Counted from the first letter of the stretch, positions 8,776-17,512 are shown. The stretch: DNA of 64,000 bases from Arthrobacter sp. 131MFCol6.1 (GCF_000374925.1 NZ_KB895541.1:1118122-1182121); one strand, 5' to 3'. Program-made: numbers and translations. Notes: a model not told the origin generated them from the sequence alone.

Positions 8776-9287
8776 GGGGTCGGCGGCGTTTGACCTTATG
8801 GAGGGCAAGCTGACGTACTGCCTCGAACGTCAGAGTCACGGCGCTGGGCAGGGTGGCCTCACTGCCCGGGAAGCGGCGCAAGTGTTGTGCGCACCAGCAG
8901 ATGCCCGCCAGCGGGACGCGGTAGGACGGACGGCCATACAGGGAGAGCGCGGTTGATCAGGCCAAGTATGGTCAGCAGCTTGATTAGTTCGCGTTCGATC
9001 AGCACGCAGCACACTGAAGCGGAGCCAGGCTAGCCCGTGTGGGAAGGCGTGGATATAGGGGAACTCATCAACCAGAGCAAATCAGGGCGAAGCTTGTCGT
9101 AGGCGGCCCGATGCTCTGCAAGCCCGGCGCCAGGTTCTCACCAAGGGATTGGCTAAAGGGGTGGCCGCGGGTCCTTGGAGGAGCCCAATGCCGCCGAAGA
9201 TTATCATCCAAGTGCTTGCGCGACCGTGCAGTTGTTTCAGCTGCAGGTTCCGCGGTTCGCAAAAGGCGGGCACATAGACTTCCTTCC
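8776..9287. other. Intergenic region, no gene seen
   Basis: About 510 bp has no convincing ORF on either strand and no clear hairpin terminator. It precedes the DUF6994-like gene, whose ATG at 9288 has only a weak ribosome-binding site. Confidence 0.4.
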
Positions 9288-10061
9288 ATGCGCGTCTTCG
9301 ACATTGCCTTCAACTACCTGCTCGACACCACGCCTCCAGGAAGGGACCCGGACTCCCATAGTCCGCGGCTCAAGGCTGACCATCAGCTGCTCTGGAAGAA
9401 GGAGCTATGCGAGGGGCAGCTGTTCGAATTGGCGGTCTCGGAAGTTCCCAAGGTGCGTCGGAAAAACTACCTGATGTTCGAGCAGACGCCCGACAAGTGG
9501 TTCACGGTCGGCAGTGACGCCATCACGAACTCCTACACCAGGTGGGGGAAGCCCAAGGCCTTGGTCGAGGCTAAGGCCGAGTTGAGTGAGGAGCAGAAGC
9601 GCCGCTATTTCGACCCGCCGTACACGATCGGCAGCGCCATGATCTGGCCCGTCAGGACAATACACCTGCCCACCCTCAACACCGCCAGGGGAATGCGGAT
9701 ACGGATTGCGGACCGGATGGACTTGACTCTAGAATGCATCCGGCGCCACTACGCCAAGGAGCCAGGCAGCCCCCTCGCCGACGTCACCACTAACTATGGG
9801 GACTTCTTCGAACTCTTCTGTACGTTCGAGAAGTTCGTGGAGTTCTTCCACTTCCAGGATCTCGTGACGCCGGAGGGGAAGATCGACTTCTTCCTCGAGG
9901 AGGATGAGGACAAGGTCTTCACGCGCCTCGGCGTCCCGGTCACGAAGGACGAGTACGTCAGGGTTCAGGAAGCCTCGCTGAAGTTCATAGCGCTGCGGGG
10001 CAACCGGATGGCCGACTGGGTCGAGAAGAACCACCGCGACATTGAGGTCCGACGGCAATAA
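9288..10061 (+). CDS. DUF6994-like protein, paralogue 1
   Basis: The 257-residue protein is clearly related to the product at 17634-18326. Both share DT(T)PPGxDPDxxSPxL near the start, HQLLW, a central LNTARG / INSARG motif, the block IADRxDLTLECIRRHY, and YxDFFxLFxxFxxxVEFFxxQDL. I recall this family as DUF6994; the label is from memory. The function is unknown. The open frame extends to 9039, but the sequence before ATG 9288 does not look coding and the conserved region begins right after this ATG. There is no signal peptide. Occurrence of two copies on either side of cargo genes suggests an accessory, possibly defence-related, role (inference). Confidence 0.65.
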   Translation: MRVFDIAFNYLLDTTPPGRDPDSHSPRLKADHQLLWKKELCEGQLFELAVSEVPKVRRKNYLMFEQTPDKWFTVGSDAITNSYTRWGKPKALVEAKAELSEEQKRRYFDPPYTIGSAMIWPVRTIHLPTLNTARGMRIRIADRMDLTLECIRRHYAKEPGSPLADVTTNYGDFFELFCTFEKFVEFFHFQDLVTPEGKIDFFLEEDEDKVFTRLGVPVTKDEYVRVQEASLKFIALRGNRMADWVEKNHRDIEVRRQ

Positions 10062-10299
10062 ACACCGGCCTGTCCCTACCCGAGAATGCGAGAACAGGCG
10101 ACGAATCACGGCGCTCCGCCTGTCACAGCATCTAGGAATCTCCCCAGGAGATCGGCCAGTTCGCCTTGCTGGCCTCTCGTTTGAGCAAGTGCTGCAATTC
10201 GGTTGCAGGAGAAGCCTCGAAGCGTGGTAGTTGTCTCCCCTATTCCAGGAACCGAGCAGGCGGAAAACTAGCCTGCTGCCGCTTCCAGGCGGTCCGAAA

Positions 10300-10313
10300 T
10301 TAACAATTGTTAA
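10300..10313. repeat. Perfect 14-bp palindrome
   Basis: TTAACAATTGTTAA is an exact palindrome in an AT-rich pocket of otherwise GC-rich sequence. This is typical of a repressor operator. Confidence 0.55.
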
Positions 10314-10339
10314 AGTGCGGAAAATCTACACGCGGACCT

Positions 10340-10392
10340 GTTAATCTTCGGGCGTACTGGACAACCAGTGTCCAATACGGCCAAAGATTAAC
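10340..10392. repeat. 53-bp imperfect inverted repeat
   Basis: The outer arms are GTTAATCTT (10340-10348) and AAGATTAAC (10384-10392). The pairing continues inward (GG/CC, CGTA/TACG, TGGACA/TGTCCA) with single mismatches at regular intervals, leaving a central loop of a few bases. About 21 of 25 positions pair. It could be an operator pair, a recombination site or a structured RNA. Confidence 0.6.
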
Positions 10393-10753
10393 AATCGGTC
10401 CTTGTGGTTACGGCCTTTTCACGCGGACACTAACAACCTGTCAGACCGGCTTTCCGCCTGTAAGTTAGCAAATCGGACCTGGGCGGCGGAAGGCTCGACT
10501 CTACGACTAGGAGGCGCAGCATTTCCTTTCAAACTGTTGAGATGCCCGTCCAGATTCCTGACGAAACCGGCGACCATTGCGCGCTGATCTGCATCGATGC
10601 CAAAGCGAAGAACTTTGATCGCCATGGTACTCAGCAACGCCCTGACCAGGAGGCGGTCTCAGACCGGGCTTGGCCGACTCAGCAGGCTGCCTGCGGAGGG
10701 ACTTTGAGAGCCATGCCTATCCAGAAGACACATTTGAGCGTAAAAGGATGTTC

Positions 10754-11959
10754 ATGGGTGCCTTGCCTGCTTGGTGGCGGACGCGTCTTCGTCTGATCGG
10801 TGCCGCGTTTTCCGCGGTTTTGCTTGTCGCTGTGAGCGGTTGCGTGGGAGCCCCTCCCGGCCAGGCCCCTTCCGGGCCGGCTCCGCCGAGCGTCTTCGCG
10901 ACCCAGGCAGCGACGGATTCTCTGGAACCCAGAATCCAGCACTTCATGGATGGCGGGGCAACGTCCTTTGTTGTGCAGCTGAGATGGCCTGGTGGGGAAT
11001 GGTCCAAGGCCTACGGGGTGCGAAACCTGGAGAGCAAGGACCCGGCTCAACCCCAGGACCGGGTATCCGTTGCCAGCATTACGAAATCGATGGTCGCCGT
11101 CTCCGTCTTGAAACTCGTCGACCAGGGACTTATCGGGCTCGATGACCCGGTGAACGATGTCCTGGAGAGCTTCCGAACCACGCTGCGGCCGCCCGGACCG
11201 ATCACTGTCCGCCAGTTGCTGAACCATACCTCCGGCATGCCCGATTACGGAGACTCAGAATACGCGGCGGGACCACTGAAGCAGGTTGCGAACACACGAC
11301 TCAGCATGCAGCGAGGACTCGAACTGGCCGCCACGCTCCCCTGGGAGTCCAAGAATATGGACCGCTTTGCATACTCGAGCTCCAACTACCTAGCCCTCGG
11401 CCAGCTGATCGAAAAACTGCGCGGACGGCCCGTCGCCGACGTGCTCCATCAAGACATCTTCGCGCCCCTGGGACTTCAGCACACGTCGCTGGCCGAACCG
11501 GACCGCGGGGCTCCGGACAACATCCACGCCTACGTCATGGATGGCGGCGAACGGGTCGATGTCACCCAGCCCGAGGTCTTTGTCGGCTCCCCCGCAGGCG
11601 GCGTCATCTCCACCATGCAGGACGTCAACGACTTCTACCGGGCCCTCCTCCGCGGCCAGCTCCTCTCCCCCGGCATGCTTGAGGAAATGAAGAAGAAGAC
11701 CGAATTCTGGGACTACGGACTCGGTCTAGAGCGGTATCCTGACGCATGTTCCGGCGACTTCCGCTACGGCCATACAGGGCACATATTCGGCTACATGAGT
11801 ATTTCCATCACGAGCGCCGACGGCGGCAGCCAGATCACGATGACCATGGCGCACGCCCCGCTGCCTTGGCAGGACCCCGCAACCACGCGCCGCATCGACC
11901 TGCTCCAGACGCAGATGGAACAGGCCGCCCAGGAAACCCTCGACCGCCTCTGCCAGTAA
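10754..11959 (+). CDS. Lipoprotein serine hydrolase (class C beta-lactamase/DD-peptidase fold)
   Basis: The N-terminus is a lipoprotein signal (WRTRLRLI, hydrophobic core, AVSG-C30), so the mature protein is expected to be lipid-anchored outside the membrane. The catalytic motifs of the penicillin-recognising serine hydrolases are present: SxxK as SITK (in VASITKSM), YxN as YSSSN, and HxG as HTG near the C-terminus, with NHTSGMPDY typical of the beta-lactamase/EstB/Pab87 group. Likely activities are peptidase, esterase or D-amino-acid hydrolase; resistance should not be assumed. ATG 10754 (401 aa) is preferred because AAAAGGA sits five bases upstream. ATG 10748 and the longer frame from 10670 are less likely. 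Confidence 0.85.
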   Translation: MGALPAWWRTRLRLIGAAFSAVLLVAVSGCVGAPPGQAPSGPAPPSVFATQAATDSLEPRIQHFMDGGATSFVVQLRWPGGEWSKAYGVRNLESKDPAQPQDRVSVASITKSMVAVSVLKLVDQGLIGLDDPVNDVLESFRTTLRPPGPITVRQLLNHTSGMPDYGDSEYAAGPLKQVANTRLSMQRGLELAATLPWESKNMDRFAYSSSNYLALGQLIEKLRGRPVADVLHQDIFAPLGLQHTSLAEPDRGAPDNIHAYVMDGGERVDVTQPEVFVGSPAGGVISTMQDVNDFYRALLRGQLLSPGMLEEMKKKTEFWDYGLGLERYPDACSGDFRYGHTGHIFGYMSISITSADGGSQITMTMAHAPLPWQDPATTRRIDLLQTQMEQAAQETLDRLCQ

Positions 11960-12042
11960 ACAGAATGGGGAGCCGGGCCCGGGTGGAGCCCCTACCGTTG
12001 TGAACACGGCGGCCGTGGCCGGGGACCGTCTGGCCTGCGGGC

Positions 12043-12213
12043 CTATCCCATCCCAGCAATGCCAGCCCAGGTCCCACTGCCGCCGGTCCCGCCACCGCCA
12101 CGGTCGTCGTCCTTACCGCAACGTCTACAGCGCTTGTAGCGGCCGCCATCCTCGGTGACTTCCGTGTGCCAATCGTGGCGCATGTTCAACCTACACAACA
12201 GGGTCCTCAGCAT
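12043..12213 (-). CDS. Small zinc-ribbon-like protein
   Basis: The 56-residue product begins MLRTLLCRLNMRHDWHTEV and contains H..H..(E)D..RY.RCRRCGKDD, a compact potential zinc site, followed by a Gly/Trp-rich tail. Small proteins of this kind are frequent in Arthrobacter genomes (memory). ATG 12213 has GGAGAG five bases upstream. The longer frame to 12507 has no support. The gene is convergent with the serine hydrolase. Confidence 0.55.
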   Translation of the reverse strand: MLRTLLCRLNMRHDWHTEVTEDGGRYKRCRRCGKDDDRGGGGTGGSGTWAGIAGMG

Positions 12214-12552
12214 GATGCTCTCCGATCTGAGGCACGCTCCCCGCAAACCGCGGTCCCTACCCAGCCAATGCAAGTTTAAGCCTGCCCCCTTATCCTCACC
12301 AGTGAAACTCCCGTAGCACTCCACCAGGAACGGGCACACGGACAAGGAACAAAGGACATTCTCGGCTCGGGACCCCCGATCCATCGCCAACATTTGCCCC
12401 CACGCAGCGTTTCCTGTGTTGGACCCTCGACACGAGCTAGTCAGTACCTGGCAAGGGCTTGCGTAGCGTTCCAGATGCCTGCACTCCGAAATGTCCGCTG
12501 AACCCAACTTCCTGCGCGGTCGTCATCAAGCCAAGGACTGTTGAGAGCTCAC

Positions 12553-12592
12553 AAAGCGGGCCCTGCACGATTTACCGTGCAGGGCCCGCTTT
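12553..12592. terminator. Perfect 17-bp stem hairpin
   Basis: AAAGCGGGCCCTGCACG (12553-12569) pairs fully with CGTGCAGGGCCCGCTTT (12576-12592), loop ATTTAC. It is A-flanked on one side and T-flanked on the other, so it can terminate in both directions. It lies 75 bp before repeat copy B. Confidence 0.85.
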
Positions 12593-12666
12593 AGTGGCAG
12601 CTACTACATAGAAGACTTCCAAATAGAGTGCCGTTCATCCAACTAGATCGACAGCTCACAGAAGCT

Positions 12667-12776
12667 GTAGATTGCCAGGCCAGTCGGTCCCGAGGACCAT
12701 TCCCTTCCCCCGTGTTGACGCAGCGGCACGAGCCCGGCCGCATCTTCCCGCGGTCAAACTAGTTGGTCCTTTTTGC
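12667..12776. repeat. Terminator-linked repeat element, copy B
   Basis: The left block is GTAGATTGCCAGGCCAGTC then GGTCC-CGA-GGACCA, a 5-bp dyad. The right block is GGTCAAACTAGTTGGTCC then TTTTTGC. It has the same architecture as copies A and C. Confidence 0.65.
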
Positions 12777-12913
12777 GTCGGACTCTGCCATTGGTCGGCC
12801 GGACCCGACTTCTCGTCGGTGTACCGGACGGCCGCGGCTTGAGTCGCGCGGCGTGCAGAACCTCGACGCCGCGGGCACCGCGGCACTCTTCTCAGCGGAA
12901 GGAGCTGCGTGAC

Positions 12914-13161
12914 GTGGACGTGTTCCCCGACTTCGCGGACAGGCCGAGTTGCACGCCATCGTCGGCGCGCTGCTGACCGTCGTGCTCATCTTCGCTGCGC
13001 TCATGCTCGTCATCTGCGCCGCAGCGTGGGCGATCTCATCGCCGAACGGCAACCTCTCATCAGCCGTCCGCGCACGCACCGGATTCCTCGTCTCCGTCGG
13101 AGCCGCCGCCCTCGGGGCCACCTGGGTCAACTTCCTGCTCGGCGTCGGCGCGAGCATCTGA
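12914..13161 (+). pseudogene. Frameshifted DUF6112-like conjugation membrane protein
   Basis: GTG 12914, with AAGGAG upstream, starts VDVFPDF, the typical N-terminus of the DUF6112 family found beside type IV secretion genes of actinobacterial integrative and conjugative elements (memory). That frame is soon lost. The rest of the family, RGQAELHAIVGALLTV..., two membrane segments, then TWVNFLLGVGASI, is read in another frame from about 12935 to 13161. A short deletion near 12937-12945 explains this. No other transfer genes remain nearby, so it is a relic of a conjugative element. Confidence 0.6.
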
Positions 13162-13176
13162 TCCTGCCGATGGAGG

Positions 13177-13926
13177 TCAGGAGCGGCGCGCAAGGATTCC
13201 GATGGAGCAGTCGTCCTTGGTTGCCTCGCGGAGCCTGGTGTCGACCACCCGCCGCAGTCGCTTCTTGTGCTCCGGGCTTTTCACTTGTCGCGTCGGAGCG
13301 ACCGCGACCGCCTCGATCAACTTCGCACAGGCAGGGGCCAAGGTTTTCGAGCGGTTGTCGAACAGGCTCGCACTCGTGCCATCGCTCATCAAGATGAAGC
13401 CGGACACACCCTCTGTCGCACCTCGGAACAACCGCGTCGAACTCGCGGCGTCAGGGGACGTGACGAAGGTGGTCTGATTTGCGAATTCGGCGTTGTCGGG
13501 TGCTGATACGACACGCAGTTCGCCATTCTTGACGTAGCCAATTACGCCGTCCCCGATGTGCACGACGACGAACCTCTCCGCCGAGACCGCGACAGCGAGG
13601 AAGGTCGACGCCAGATCCGCGAACGTGCAACCGAGCCGCCGACCCACACCCGCGAGACGCTCGTGCAGGCGTTCGAGAATCTCCTGCCGTGCTTGCTCTG
13701 CATCGGCACTGGTGTCGAACTGCCCGAACTGCTCGATGAGCAGCGCGCAGCCTTCTTCCACTACTGCCTGAGCGCCGAACTCCGATTGAGAGGCTGAGCC
13801 CGCGCCGTCAGCGAGGCAGAGCACTTGGATACCGCGGCCGGACAGGTAGGCGGTCCTGTCCTGTCCGCGCGTGCCGTCTAGTTCGTGCCCGCGTCCTCGC
13901 ACTTGATAGTGGAACTCGTTGAACAC
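13177..13926 (-). CDS. PP2C-family protein phosphatase of a TerY-P-like triad
   Basis: The 249-residue protein shows PP2C metal-site motifs: LADGAGSA around D40-G41, VVHIGDGVIGY, ILMSDGTSAS and the terminal DDCSIGIL. The usual N-terminal NED is GQDR here. PP2C phosphatases remove phosphate from Ser/Thr and would oppose the kinase encoded at 14653-17043. The start ATG at 13926 directly abuts the stop of the VWA gene at 13927, so translation is probably coupled. This is the last gene of the four-gene operon. Confidence 0.8.
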   Translation of the reverse strand: MFNEFHYQVRGRGHELDGTRGQDRTAYLSGRGIQVLCLADGAGSASQSEFGAQAVVEEGCALLIEQFGQFDTSADAEQARQEILERLHERLAGVGRRLGCTFADLASTFLAVAVSAERFVVVHIGDGVIGYVKNGELRVVSAPDNAEFANQTTFVTSPDAASSTRLFRGATEGVSGFILMSDGTSASLFDNRSKTLAPACAKLIEAVAVAPTRQVKSPEHKKRLRRVVDTRLREATKDDCSIGILARRS

Positions 13927-14607
13927 CTAGAGCTCCGCCCAGCCAGCCAGCCCCTCGAGGTCCGGCTTGACCGTGTCGCCCGGCGTTGAACGAGAGACCC
14001 GAGAGACCGACTTCGACAGCCACTCGAAGAACTCCTTGAAGCTCAGCCCGCGCAGCCGCAGCGGCGGGCGGTTCGGGCTGAACTTCGCCAGCACGTCCAT
14101 GTCGGCATCAGTACCGATGCCGATCGGGAACACCGTCAGCTTCTTCTGCGCAACAAGGTCGGTCACACGCTGGACCGCCCGCTCCAGTTCGACGGCGCTA
14201 CCGTTCGGCTGTCCGTCCGTCATGAGCACGAGCCAGGGCTGGTAATAGAGGACGCCCGCGCCTGAATACACTGACTTGCGCTTCTCCAACGTGTCCAGCG
14301 CAAGGTTCACCCCTTCCCCGAGAGCCGTGCCGCCTGTGGCGTCAATCGCGTCCCTGCGCTGGAGCCGCTCGACGCTGGAGAAGTCCTGGATCAGGCTTGC
14401 CTCGGAGTTGAACTTGACGATGCTCACCTCGGCGGCATCATGGGCGTCATCGTCCTCGTCGATGGCGTCATAGAAGAGGTTGACGCCCCGCACGAGTTCT
14501 CGGATCTTGTCGCCCATCATTGACCCGCTGGTATCAAGGCAAAGGATTACGGGAACCCTTGGCGTCGGGTTCTCTATGAGGTCATCGGCGCCGATTGCGA
14601 GTGCCAT
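13927..14607 (-). CDS. TerY-like von Willebrand A domain protein
   Basis: The 226-residue protein is a single VWA domain with an intact metal-ion-dependent adhesion site: DTSGSM at 25-30, the ATGGTALGEG threonine loop and LMTDGQPN. It resembles TerY, the VWA partner of PP2C and kinase in the TerY-P triad described by Anantharaman and Aravind and later reported among antiphage systems by Gao et al. 2020 (memory). It probably scaffolds partner or substrate binding. It is 45 bp downstream of the kinase gene and contiguous with the phosphatase gene. Confidence 0.85.
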   Translation of the reverse strand: MALAIGADDLIENPTPRVPVILCLDTSGSMMGDKIRELVRGVNLFYDAIDEDDDAHDAAEVSIVKFNSEASLIQDFSSVERLQRRDAIDATGGTALGEGVNLALDTLEKRKSVYSGAGVLYYQPWLVLMTDGQPNGSAVELERAVQRVTDLVAQKKLTVFPIGIGTDADMDVLAKFSPNRPPLRLRGLSFKEFFEWLSKSVSRVSRSTPGDTVKPDLEGLAGWAEL

Positions 14608-14652
14608 GTCACTAGTCCTTATCAGTTCGGATGGTTCGTGAGTGCTGTTCGG

Positions 14653-17043
14653 TTATGACTTCCACCACTCCGCGAGACGCTCCCAGAGGGACTTTCTGGG
14701 TGCGGTGCTCTGCGGACTGGTCGAGGTCGCGGTTGGGCGCGACGGACGCGGACTTGCCGCTGGCCTCAGAGGGCACGTCTTCCTGATCGCGGCATGCGCC
14801 TTTGGAATGTCGAGCCCCTTGCTCGTGAACCAGCTCGCGTGGTCGAAGGTGATGAAGGGCTGGCGGCAGTCGGCGCAGAGCCTCGCAGGGTCGAGCTGTG
14901 CCGCCTTCGTTGCACAAGAGGCGCAGCGCCCATACGTCAGCTCAGTCTTGGGAGTAGGCGTTCCGCAGTCCTTGCAGACGACGAGCTGGCAGTTGGAGCA
15001 GCGGCCGTCGATGAGGTACCGGCGTGGTGTGTCCTTCCCGCAGTTGCTACAGGCGGCGTAGTTCCGCTTGCGGTTGCACTCCCAGCAACGCCCGTCTCGC
15101 AGCGCGTCGGCAGGCTTCGGTTTGCCGCAGTCCGAGCATCGGGTCTGGTTCTGGCGACAGTCGTCGCAGAGCTTTGGAGTCCAGTAGCTTCGCTTATCCT
15201 CCTGCCAGCGCCCGATCATCGAGGTACCGCACTGAGCGCACTCGTACTCGGGTGTCTCCGCGTCCTTCTTCTTGAACCGATTGGGGTAGACATCGTGCGA
15301 CATCTGATCGAAGTCGTCGAACCCGCCGAAGAACTGCTCGTACTCGCGGAACACCCGCAGCCACTCGTCCGCGGTCGGACGCTTGGAGTACCTCAGCCCG
15401 TCGCGGTGGAAGGTATTCCAGAACGTGCGCTTCACGGGAAAGGGCAGGTGACTCCACATGTACTTCCAGTTGCCCTCCGGCTGATCCCGGTCGGAAGCCC
15501 CACGGAACTGGAACGCGAACTTGCCCTCCTTGATGAGCGCCGCAAAGTCCCCGCCGTCCGCACCTGCCCGCGCGTAGGGGAACTGGCCGGTGATGAGAAT
15601 CATGAAGAGCATCGTGGCGACGGCAAACAGTTCCTCCTCTTCCGTGCGCAGAGCGTCCGCGTAGTCTCCGGTCATGGTGGGAGCGGTGAACATCGGCGTC
15701 CCTACTGGACACGGGTATCCCTCCAACTGCCACGAGTCAGCGTCGATGATCCAGACATCCTTGTTCGCGTCGACCATGACGTTCTTCGGGTTGATGTCGC
15801 CGAGCAGGATGTTGAGGGAATGCAGGTAAGAGACCTTCTCCAGGAAGGAAATGCAAACGTCGACGAGATCCGCCTTCGTCCAGTTAGGATAGGTCTTCTT
15901 GAACCGGGCGGGCCGCATGACCGTCGCCTGGAGTTCCTTCCCCGTGGCCCGCGGCATGGCGTAGCCGACGAATTCACCGTCGCTGTTCGTGATGAGGCTT
16001 GTCGGGAAGCCGATGCATTCCCGCTCGAATCCGCGCGCCAGGAGCAGGGTCAGCTTCTCCTTGCGGTGCCATGTCCGGTGTTCGGCGTCGAAGACCTTGA
16101 CGACGCTGTTCGCCGCACCGTCGACTGCGTAGACTCTCCCCTCGCCGCCCTCACCGAGCATCGCACCGAGCACAAGTATCCCGGTGTCTCCGCGAGCCGA
16201 TGTGAAGCGCACGGTATCCCCGGCCGCGGGCAGGACTGCGCTCCCCTCCAGCACGCGGTCAGGAGCCTTGATCGCCGCCGAGGGGTTGAAGGCACCCGGG
16301 ACGCCTCTCACTGTTCCGACCGCGGAGCGTTGCTGCCGCGTCGTTCGGCGTGCGCCAGGCGCGGCGACGACCGGGGCGACCGCGAACGTCTGCTGGAAGT
16401 CGGGGAGCAGCAGTGCGAGCTCTTCGACGTCTTTCTGGTCCTTGTCGGTGCCAAGCCCCTGCTCGACAAGCCTCGTCAGGCGTGCGTGCTTGCGCGAGGC
16501 TCGCTCATACAGGGCCTGATCGCTATCCACCTCGATCAGCCCGTCCTTGGTGAGAACCCCGGCGACGAGACGCCGATCCGTCTCCGCCGCGACCAGCCGA
16601 ATTCGCAGCCGCAGAGTGGTGTCGTTCGTCAGAAGGCACATCTCATAGCGGTGGGCTGCACGTTTGAAGACCTCGACAAAGAGGTCGTCTGCATAGGGGT
16701 TCGATACATCGCCGAGGTCCGTTCGGATGAGTCCCGCGCCCACGGCCGCGTCGAGGAACACCAGGGCATTGCCGGCCTTCGTGATCGAGCCCACGCGCTG
16801 TTCGCTCAACCCGGAGGTGTCGATCAGACTCTGCTTAGTCAGTTCATCGACGACCTTACTCGGGACCACGACGGGATTCTCGTGCGCACGGATTGCCTCA
16901 GCGCATCGCTTGAAGAGTCTCTTGAGCCCACCCTCATGTGCCGGGTCCGTGTCCATGAAGACGTTCGTGTCGATGAACAGCCTGTGTTCCGGTTGCACGA
17001 AGTCCTCTGGTGTGATCGCGACCACCGCGGTTTCTATGGCCAC
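14653..17043 (-). CDS. PIN nuclease-protein kinase-zinc ribbon fusion
   Basis: This 796-residue multidomain protein has three parts. Residues about 18-150 are a PIN domain: FIDTNVFMD (D25), VVDELTK (E67), YADDLF (D119/D120) and LLTNDTTL (D141), so the acidic nuclease site looks complete. Residues about 280-570 are a Ser/Thr-kinase-like domain: glycine loop LGEGGEGRVY, K316 in VVKVF, catalytic loop GDINPKN (D416, N421) and IDAD in place of DFG. Residues about 600-730 carry nine CxxC pairs forming serial zinc ribbons. A low-complexity Pro/Ser/Thr linker and WERLAEWWKS follow. GTG 17043 overlaps the stop of the HTH gene by one base (TAGTG), implying coupling. The kinase plus VWA plus PP2C matches the TerY-P triad. 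The PIN fusion and upstream HTH gene add a toxin-antitoxin-like component. Confidence 0.85.
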   Translation of the reverse strand: MAIETAVVAITPEDFVQPEHRLFIDTNVFMDTDPAHEGGLKRLFKRCAEAIRAHENPVVVPSKVVDELTKQSLIDTSGLSEQRVGSITKAGNALVFLDAAVGAGLIRTDLGDVSNPYADDLFVEVFKRAAHRYEMCLLTNDTTLRLRIRLVAAETDRRLVAGVLTKDGLIEVDSDQALYERASRKHARLTRLVEQGLGTDKDQKDVEELALLLPDFQQTFAVAPVVAAPGARRTTRQQRSAVGTVRGVPGAFNPSAAIKAPDRVLEGSAVLPAAGDTVRFTSARGDTGILVLGAMLGEGGEGRVYAVDGAANSVVKVFDAEHRTWHRKEKLTLLLARGFERECIGFPTSLITNSDGEFVGYAMPRATGKELQATVMRPARFKKTYPNWTKADLVDVCISFLEKVSYLHSLNILLGDINPKNVMVDANKDVWIIDADSWQLEGYPCPVGTPMFTAPTMTGDYADALRTEEEELFAVATMLFMILITGQFPYARAGADGGDFAALIKEGKFAFQFRGASDRDQPEGNWKYMWSHLPFPVKRTFWNTFHRDGLRYSKRPTADEWLRVFREYEQFFGGFDDFDQMSHDVYPNRFKKKDAETPEYECAQCGTSMIGRWQEDKRSYWTPKLCDDCRQNQTRCSDCGKPKPADALRDGRCWECNRKRNYAACSNCGKDTPRRYLIDGRCSNCQLVVCKDCGTPTPKTELTYGRCASCATKAAQLDPARLCADCRQPFITFDHASWFTSKGLDIPKAHAAIRKTCPLRPAASPRPSRPTATSTSPQSTAPRKSLWERLAEWWKS

Positions 17044-17495
17044 TAGGACTCCCGCCCCTCTCCGAGTGCGCGCTGAAGTCTCGGCGCATCAGCACGGAAG
17101 GTCACGTTGCTCTGGAAGCCGGTCGATCTCGGTGAGAACTCGGTAAGCAGTTCTGCGGCCCTTTCCTGGCTCACCTGGCGGGCACGCTGGAACGCAACCA
17201 ATTCGTCGACAGGGATGCGGTGGTGCGTCCCAACTTTCACAGCTTCGATGCTGCCTGATTCGATGAGCTTCATGAGCGTTGCCCGAGAGACACCGAGCAA
17301 GTTCGAAGCTTCTGTGGTCGTGTATTGCTCCTTAACGGGAACGACGACGGCACCTGATCCATGCTCCGATTCAAGGAGTCGCAGAATGTTCTCTGCGCTC
17401 GTGCGCGAGAGCGTGAGCGTTACTTGCACGTGACCGCTAGCTTCTCGGAGCGCGCGGCGTAGCACGTCGATCGAGTCTTCTTCTTGCCCGGCCAT
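17043..17495 (-). CDS. Excisionase/MerR-type HTH protein, antitoxin-like
   Basis: The 150-residue protein has an excisionase-like helix-turn-helix at about 57-105 (YTTTEASNLLGVSRATLMKL followed by the wing VGTHHRIPVDEL). An N-terminal helical region precedes it and a C-terminal tail follows. HTH proteins of this type commonly precede PIN toxin genes in actinobacteria and act as autorepressing antitoxins (memory). Here the next gene starts with a PIN domain and overlaps by one base, which supports that role. ATG 17495 has AGAGG upstream. Three phased WACTG repeats in the promoter are candidate binding sites. Confidence 0.75.
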   Translation of the reverse strand: MAGQEEDSIDVLRRALREASGHVQVTLTLSRTSAENILRLLESEHGSGAVVVPVKEQYTTTEASNLLGVSRATLMKLIESGSIEAVKVGTHHRIPVDELVAFQRARQVSQERAAELLTEFSPRSTGFQSNVTFRADAPRLQRALGEGRES

Positions 17496-17512
17496 ACCGC
17501 CTCTATTGCCAC

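Larger units (their letters stand above)
10062..10753. other. Regulatory or recombination-like intergenic region
   Basis: About 690 bp without a convincing gene holds two strong dyads (10300-10313 and 10340-10392). It also has repeated CGCGGAC-ctgTTAA / CGCGGAC-acTAACAA strings at about 10331 and 10422. A minus-strand ORF at 10419-10637 was judged unsupported. Confidence 0.5.
12214..12913. other. Intergenic region with terminator and repeat element
   Basis: No gene is seen. It contains the hairpin at 12553-12592 and repeat element copy B at 12667-12776, then about 135 bp leading to a broken DUF6112-like gene. Confidence 0.5.

Noticed and set aside
8248..8808. 186-codon minus-strand ORF
   Set aside because: It is antisense to the better-looking charged plus-strand frame at 8278-8775 and its translation shows no family features.
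10340..10392. Integron attC site
   Set aside because: The arms contain GTTAATC/GATTAAC, but attC needs RYYYAAC first and GTTRRRY last. The order and bases do not fit, and no integrase is present.
10419..10637. 72-codon minus-strand ORF (MAIKVLRFGIDAD...)
   Set aside because: No ribosome-binding site or recognisable family. It overlaps the repeat-rich region, so it was left unannotated.
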